64,000 bases of DNA, from assembly GCA_951799425.1 (NCBI GenBank), contig OX637393.1:34711244-34775243 (forward strand), in the 5' to 3' direction. The position numbers and the translations under genes were made by a program. The notes under the pieces were generated by a model. It saw only the letters and a program-made list of their open reading frames with translations, made no database searches and was not told the DNA's origin. Below, in pieces: positions 60,301 to 64,000 of this stretch; positions within the stretch are counted from its first letter, which is position 1; each line of letters starts with the position of its first letter. This DNA comes from Ilex aquifolium. Lineage: Eukaryota; Streptophyta; Magnoliopsida; Aquifoliales; Aquifoliaceae.

Positions 60301-61130
60301 TGTAGTTGGGCAATGGTGCACCTTGGGCCTCGGCACATGCCTAAGCGCTCCTTCAACAACACGGGTCATGTCTATGCTAACACGCCAAGTCATGCCAACT
60401 CATGGCTTGCTCTTCATGCAGGAATGCCCCTTGTAGCCCACAACCATGTACTACTTTGCCTTAACGTGCTGCCACCCTCAGCCTTGTGTGGGGCTTCATA
60501 GCCACGAATCCACAAATGCCTCGATGCCACTTGCATGTGTACAGGGGCAAGGTCACTGGTGCTTTGCCTTGCCCATGTGTGGCAAGGCTTGACATAGGGC
60601 TTGCCACGTCCAAATGCTCAAGGGGGCACCCCCTCCCTTGGTATGACTCTTTGAAGAAAAACCTATTGATAGCAGGAGACATAAAAAATCTGAGAAAGTA
60701 GAAACCATAATTGTTTTAACAAAAATGGCACTTGTGCTGTTCATATCATTGATTGATCTTGTTTTTGGGTTTGAAAATGCTAAAATGCGGGCACCCACCC
60801 ACATAACTATAGATTAGTGAATCTCAAAGAAAAATTATGTCATTAAAGTAGCTATAGATGCAGCCATGTTGATTGATTTTTTTCACGTCCATATGTGCTT
60901 GTGGATCTGTCACATCAAACTTCCAATATTTTTACTTCTAAAATTTTGTCTGCCTGTCTCTCCCCGCAACCCCCCCCCCCCGGGGGGGCCTTTTTGTTAT
61001 GACTAAAAACCATATTCATGTTTATTTTGGTGATTCTGATTAAAAAAATGCTTATTTTGGTTTCTTTTTTTTATTTGGCTTGCAGAATGAAATACAGATA
61101 CAGAATGAGGATAGTTACCGTTTCGAACAG
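42381..61130 (+). CDS. HAD-family 5'-nucleotidase (NT5C2/NT5DC-like), first eleven exons, 3' end outside window
   Basis: Exons: 42381-42447, 42553-42765, 42963-43099, 43218-43367, 44647-44748, 47331-47495, 47611-47721, 49081-49178, 50295-50418, 50626-50715 and 61086-61130. All have GT-AG borders and compatible phases, 434 codons so far with no stop. The Arg-rich, acid-free start ([16 protein letters not shown]) suggests a mitochondrial or plastid transit peptide. HAD motif I is [12 protein letters not shown] (exon 3); [14 protein letters not shown] (exon 7) fits motif II, and [12 protein letters not shown] (exon 10) supplies the late acidic motif. By family it removes phosphate from nucleoside monophosphates; the substrate is not shown here. 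Exon 4 uses the acceptor before TGCAGG, because the nearer CAG would break frame. Intron 10 is 10.4 kb and full of transposons. The C-terminal exons lie beyond 64000 or are lost; I found none up to the window end. Confidence 0.9.
42815..42888 (+). repeat. Duplicated start of exon 3 (pseudo-exon) in intron 2
   Basis: This segment copies the last bases of intron 2 and the first part of exon 3 (42945-43016), about 130 bp upstream. It keeps the acceptor AG and an open frame that reads [18 protein letters not shown] against [18 protein letters not shown] in the true exon, but lacks the catalytic DYDYT part. It is probably a dead duplication. Confidence 0.8.
45605..46790. repeat. Repeat-rich insert in intron 5 with inverted ends and a tandem pair of about 340 bp
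   Basis: The left edge AGTTATCAAATTGAGATTCG and the right edge read backwards, TGTTATCAAGATCG, are related. GAATCGAAT-rich sequence flanks both sides in inverted order. Inside are two tandem copies (about 45832-46168 and 46172-46510) sharing ATAAAACTACACTTGARTTTG, CATAATGAATYGTT, ACCAATAAATAGCTATT and TAGCTATTTTTGAAGAAGAAT. This looks like a non-autonomous DNA element; I could not find a clear target duplication. Confidence 0.5.
50716..51595. other. Start of intron 10, nothing recognised
   Basis: Non-coding sequence between exon 10 and the truncated edge of the copia element. No repeat family or gene was recognised. Confidence 0.5.
51982..53247. mobile_element. hAT-like non-autonomous element, 1.27 kb, inside copia RNase H
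   Basis: The ends CAATGATTGAAATA and, reversed, CAATGATCGAAATA are inverted repeats. Sub-terminal ACGTTTCGGA motifs occur in both. The flanks GGTAATAA (51974-51981) and GGTAATAG (53248-53255) give an 8-bp duplication with one mismatch, and the copia reading frame closes up when the insert is removed. The interior holds GA-rich sequence (52190-52330), a CT-rich stretch (52420-52590) and AT-rich DNA, with no transposase. Confidence 0.78.
53390..54185. mobile_element. MITE-like insert with CA-rich microsatellite core
   Basis: Left end GGCCTATTTGGTTTGCATCTC and right end reversed GGTGTTTGGTTTGTGTTTTG are imperfect inverted repeats, each followed by AAAACAGT. The copia frame is interrupted exactly here. 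The target duplication is unclear (CTT or a worn longer one). The core is a CACACAGACACA-type microsatellite (about 53600-53720). Frames read across it are low-complexity artefacts. Confidence 0.6.
58414..58583 (-). repeat. 5' LTR of the truncated copia element
   Basis: 170 bp, plus-strand ends TGTTAATGTTGTG and TATTCTAACA, with a GA run and a TA run (58485-58503). The PBS abuts its inner side. Confidence 0.85.
58820..59960 (+). pseudogene. LINE (L1-type) reverse-transcriptase C-terminal remnant
   Basis: Plus-strand fragments in order: [12 protein letters not shown] start; [20 protein letters not shown]; a worn RT box [10 protein letters not shown], where families have [68 protein letters not shown]. 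This is the order of plant L1-type RT ORFs. Stops and shifts are frequent and the 5' part and poly-A tail are not seen. The His for Asp change would abolish catalysis. Confidence 0.85.
60000..61085. other. End of intron 10, nothing recognised
   Basis: A GC-richer block (60230-60640) with frames on both strands that lack family features, then AT-rich intron sequence including C12G7 at 60969-60987. No gene or known repeat could be supported. Confidence 0.45.
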
Positions 61131-61782
61131 GTTTCATCTTTCAAAATTTAAATAGTACCTGAAATAGTCTGTCTATAGTTATCTGTTGTATTTAATGTGC
61201 TGTGCATAGATATGCTGCCTTTTTTCCCTATATATTAACTTCAAGGAAAATTTTTCAACCCTTAACTTCTAAACGCATAGACTCAAACAACACTTATTTG
61301 TAAATTCGTTTAGAGATTTCGAAATTCAGTTTTACTCTCCCCCTCCCTTCCTATCACTCATATCCGCGCAAGCAAACACAGATAGAACACATAAGTCAAT
61401 ATTCAAGGCTGCACATAGTGTCCCAGAATATGTTTAGTTTTTTTATTCTGTGTGTAATTATCAGATAAAGTCAAAAGGCAGCATAGTATGGTTAAATCAG
61501 CTATGTGATGATCATAGCCAAGTGTCATATCGTGGCAAAAAACTTTCTATAACAAGGGTAGGGACTTAAATTTATTTTAAATCTGTAGGAATTTTAGTTG
61601 TGTATCCATGTAAAATTCATTTTTCATTTGTGGTCACATCCAATTTTTTTTCGAAAATCATAATAAGTTTTTTTTTTTTTGGGATAAGCACATCCAATTT
61701 CTTGGTTGTTTCTTCATCTGAAATCTGATGTTTAATAGGATGAGTCAATGCTTGATACTTGCATGGTTAGTGATGGGGATCG

Positions 61783-62128
61783 TGTAGGAATTGGATAGAT
61801 ATTATAGATTAATTATGATAGTTATTTAGATACTTTTAGTATTTATCTTTTAAGTAATTTATTTTACCTTTTAAGGGTTTAGTTGTCATTTTGATTATTT
61901 ATTTATTTTAGGGTTTGTGATCTCCTTATATATGTAGGATTTGTGAACTCCTATATATATAGGGGATACATATTTGTTGTAGGAGACTTTTGATTATTAT
62001 TGATTATTGATATTGAGTCCTTCTTCCTCAAATTATCTCTCTGTTCTCATCCCCTTCTTCTTCTTTTTTTCTCATCTCCTTCTTCTTCACTTCTCATCCC
62101 TAATTCTTCCTTACTACGATCTACATCA
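61783..62128 (+). repeat. 5' LTR of the plus-strand element
   Basis: It begins TGTAG and has CTACA or CTACATCA before the PBS, with a TATA-like area near 61925-61960 (ATATATGTAGG, CTATATATATAGGGG) and a CT-rich end. The exact 3' border (62125 or 62128) is uncertain. Confidence 0.65.
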
Positions 62129-62131
62129 ATT

Positions 62132-62143
62132 TGGTATCAGAGC
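62132..62143 (+). other. Primer-binding site (initiator tRNA-Met type)
   Basis: TGGTATCAGAGC, the standard plant LTR-retrotransposon site complementary to the 3' end of initiator tRNA-Met, a few bases after the LTR. Confidence 0.85.
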
Positions 62144-62835
62144 TCAATTTCGATTCGCACCAAAAAAAAAAAAAAAAAATTACTGTTCATCGCGCACTGT
62201 TCATCGGCAAAACATTGTGCAGTAGAAAATTTTTTTTTTTTTGGAACCAGATTTGGCATGCACCAGATACGACTGCAAAAAAAAAAAAATTCAGATCCTC
62301 CACCAGAGCTGTCGTCAACTACTGTGTGTTGCTGCCCATCGTGGAATAACATTGGATGTTCGACTGGTCATCGCGGCCCAGATCTTCTTCATAGTTTGCT
62401 TATTCATTCTGTGTTGTCCCTGAGCTTGGTGCTTAGGGTTTCAAGCTACAGACATGACAAGGAAGGAGAAGATCTACTGCCAGAAATTCTAAAATTACAG
62501 AAACATCCCTAGTAAAACTAGAAACTTGCAGAATCAACCCCATAAGTTTTAACAAATTGCAGAAATACCATCCAGAAGCTCCAAAATTGCAGAAACATCC
62601 CCAACAGGTCCAGAAAATTACAGAAGTATCACTCCAAAAGTTTCAGAATTTTCTCTTGATTATGGTATGCATACTCCCATAGATTTTGAGACTACTATTT
62701 TTATTCATTGAAAAATTAGAGAATTTGCAAGGGTCCAAAACATAGTTTCTTCTATTTAAATTTTCTCACTTCTTGTAATTATCAATTGCATTCTTGAACT
62801 CATTCTTATGTTATTCTCATATTTCAAAGTCAATC

Positions 62836-63413
62836 ATGAATTCATATGATCATTATGATGCCTATTCATATATTTATCCAACATCAAGAATGTCTCAAGT
62901 TCATAGTTCTCCACAACGTCATTACTATACCTATTCCACTCCTAGAGTTTCTCGGAGTCGTCATAAAGTCCATAGTAAGTTTGAGTTTTATTATGAAGAT
63001 TATCTAGAATATTACTCCGGGACACTTAGGTCACATAACAGTTACCAACATCATGCTTCCCAAAGTCATCATCAGGGTCAATCTGGATCAATCTTCAATG
63101 TCATTAATCACCATTCAAAAGCCCAAACTGCCCTAGGAAAAAAGGTTGAGATCTTTGAAATTGGAGTTGCCAATACTAAACATTCACTCGGCCAATTACG
63201 TGAAGAATATAGAGGGATGAAAAACCAATTATCTAAATTAACAAGTTAACTTTCCCACTTGAATAAAATTCTTGCAAGTCAGCAAATGGAAGAAAATAAA
63301 GACAAGTCTCCAGTTTCATCTAATGTCGAACACCCGTATAATGATAGCCATATTTCTGTTCCATTGGACTCTCATGCTTTACATCCTTCAATACATACTT
63401 TATATCGTTTGAA
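62836..63413 (+). pseudogene. Gag-like frame of the plus-strand element
   Basis: ATG 62836 opens a frame rich in Tyr, Ser and His (MNSYDHYDAYSYIYPTSRMS) with a heptad-like stretch near 63130-63240 (GKKVEIFEIGVANTKHSLGQ). It stops at 63247-63249 and continues in frame to the insert at 63414. I recognise its position, not its family. Confidence 0.5.
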
Positions 63414-64000
63414 CCAGTGTTATTTAAGGCGTAAAGCGAGCCGAAGCGATCAAGGCTCCTAACGCCTAGGCGAGAAGCGAGAAGCGAAGCGACACGCTTT
63501 ACCGAAGCGAAGCGAACAGTTAAAAAAAAAAATTTATTTTAGTTTAATTAATTCTAAACATCTAAGTTATAATTTTATATATACTAAATATTTAAATGCA
63601 AGTAAAACCATAAACATTTAAATTAAAACAAACACTAATAATATCTCAAATCTTAATAACATTCATAACTTAAACATTTAAATTCAAACAAACACTAATA
63701 ATATCCCAAATCATAATATTTAAAAACATAAGACACATTCAGCACTATCATTATCAGCATTATCAGCAATATCAGCAAAATCAGCATTAAGAAGCAGAAA
63801 CATTAAAACAGAACAGCAACAGAAAAAAAAAATTACAGCAGAAACAGAAAACAGACAGCAGAATCAGGAAAAAAAAAAAAACAAAAGCAGCAGAAACAGA
63901 AGCAGCAGCATTAAAAAAAATTTACAGAAGCAGTATTATCAGCATTCAGCACTATCATTATCAGCATTATCAGCAAAATCAACATTAAGAAGCAGAAACA
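63414..64000. mobile_element. hAT-like element or repeat, left end only
   Basis: From CAGTGTTATTTAAGGCG the sequence changes to GCGAAGCGAAGCG/CGCCTAGGCGAG-type inverted motifs, then AT-rich DNA with duplicated segments (AACACTAATAATATCYCAAAT at 63630 and 63689; CAGCACTATCATTATCAGCA at 63739 and 63946). The CAGTGTT start and GGCG-rich subterminal block are like non-autonomous hAT elements. The right end is outside the window. Confidence 0.5.

Larger units (their letters stand above)
61783..63413 (+). mobile_element. 5' end of an LTR retrotransposon, plus strand
   Basis: An LTR candidate (61783 to about 62128; TGTAGGAATT...GATCTACATCA) is followed by a perfect PBS TGGTATCAGAGC (62132-62143), a leader with long A and T runs, and a gag-like frame from 62836. 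A hAT-like insert cuts the frame near 63414. It lies downstream of exon 11 of the nucleotidase gene, so it is probably in the next intron. The superfamily is not clear from the short coding part. Confidence 0.7.

Noticed and set aside
60159..60804. Possible gene in the GC-richer block of intron 10 (frames on both strands)
   Set aside because: No splice pattern, no family motif, and frames overlap on both strands. It is left as unassigned sequence.
62000..62512. Long plus-strand frame at the end of the LTR
   Set aside because: It runs through the U5 region, the PBS and long A/T runs, and starts inside the LTR; it is not a plausible protein.
63414..64000. CRISPR-like array because of repeated short motifs (CAGCATTATCAGCA)
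   Set aside because: Repeats are irregular, without unique spacers of constant size, and the DNA is a plant nuclear genome.

Overview
The window is nuclear DNA of a flowering plant, most likely a eudicot with a repeat-rich genome. The evidence is two intron-rich housekeeping-type genes with canonical GT-AG introns, plant-specific LTR retrotransposon lineages nested in one another, a FAR1-type MULE, hAT-type short elements, a LINE remnant, and AT-rich spacers with microsatellites. No bacterial-type operon or CRISPR array is present. The species cannot be fixed from the sequence alone.

Layout. (1) 1-4021: the 5' part of a minus-strand Ty3/gypsy element (2-kb LTR, decayed gag and protease) cut by the window edge. 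(2) 4030-4552: a Ty1/copia gag remnant. (3) 4558-17356: a structurally complete Tat-lineage Ty3/gypsy element on the minus strand with 5-bp target-site duplications (ATTTC). Its gag is interrupted by a 2.1-kb solo LTR with its own duplication (CTTTC). Between pol and the 3' LTR it carries a five-exon gene on the opposite strand. (4) 17362-19555: a putative DNA element with a 1.2-kb MULE-type MITE inside it (9-bp duplication), then a piece of copia gag on the plus strand. (5) 21097-26475: a 5.4-kb MULE with terminal inverted repeats and a perfect 9-bp duplication, carrying a broken FAR1/FHY3-type transposase gene. (6) 28262-37296: an intact eight-exon HD-domain (HDDC2/YfbR-like) gene of 243 codons, with a 2.4-kb defective copia element in intron 6. 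(7) 37297-42380: intergenic DNA with a 306-bp dimeric retroposon bearing snRNA-type promoter elements, a 25-base G tract and a hAT-type MITE. (8) 42381-61130: the first eleven exons of a HAD-type 5'-nucleotidase gene that runs off the window. Its 10.4-kb intron 10 holds a truncated copia element (itself hit by two DNA elements) and a LINE reverse-transcriptase remnant. (9) 61783-64000: the 5' end of another LTR retrotransposon and a hAT-like element.

The two host genes look intact through their visible exons and lie in the same orientation. Both would act on phosphorylated nucleotides by family, but nothing here shows joint regulation. All mobile-element protein genes have stops, frameshifts or deletions, except the antisense gene of the Tat element, whose splice phases are preserved apart from one frame break in exon 1.

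The items most worth a second look are the antisense spliced gene with its promoter-like repeat block, the dimeric retroposon with two perfect snRNA upstream elements, the FAR1-type MULE with both ends defined, and the apparent inversion that splits one copia gag. All coordinates were read by eye.
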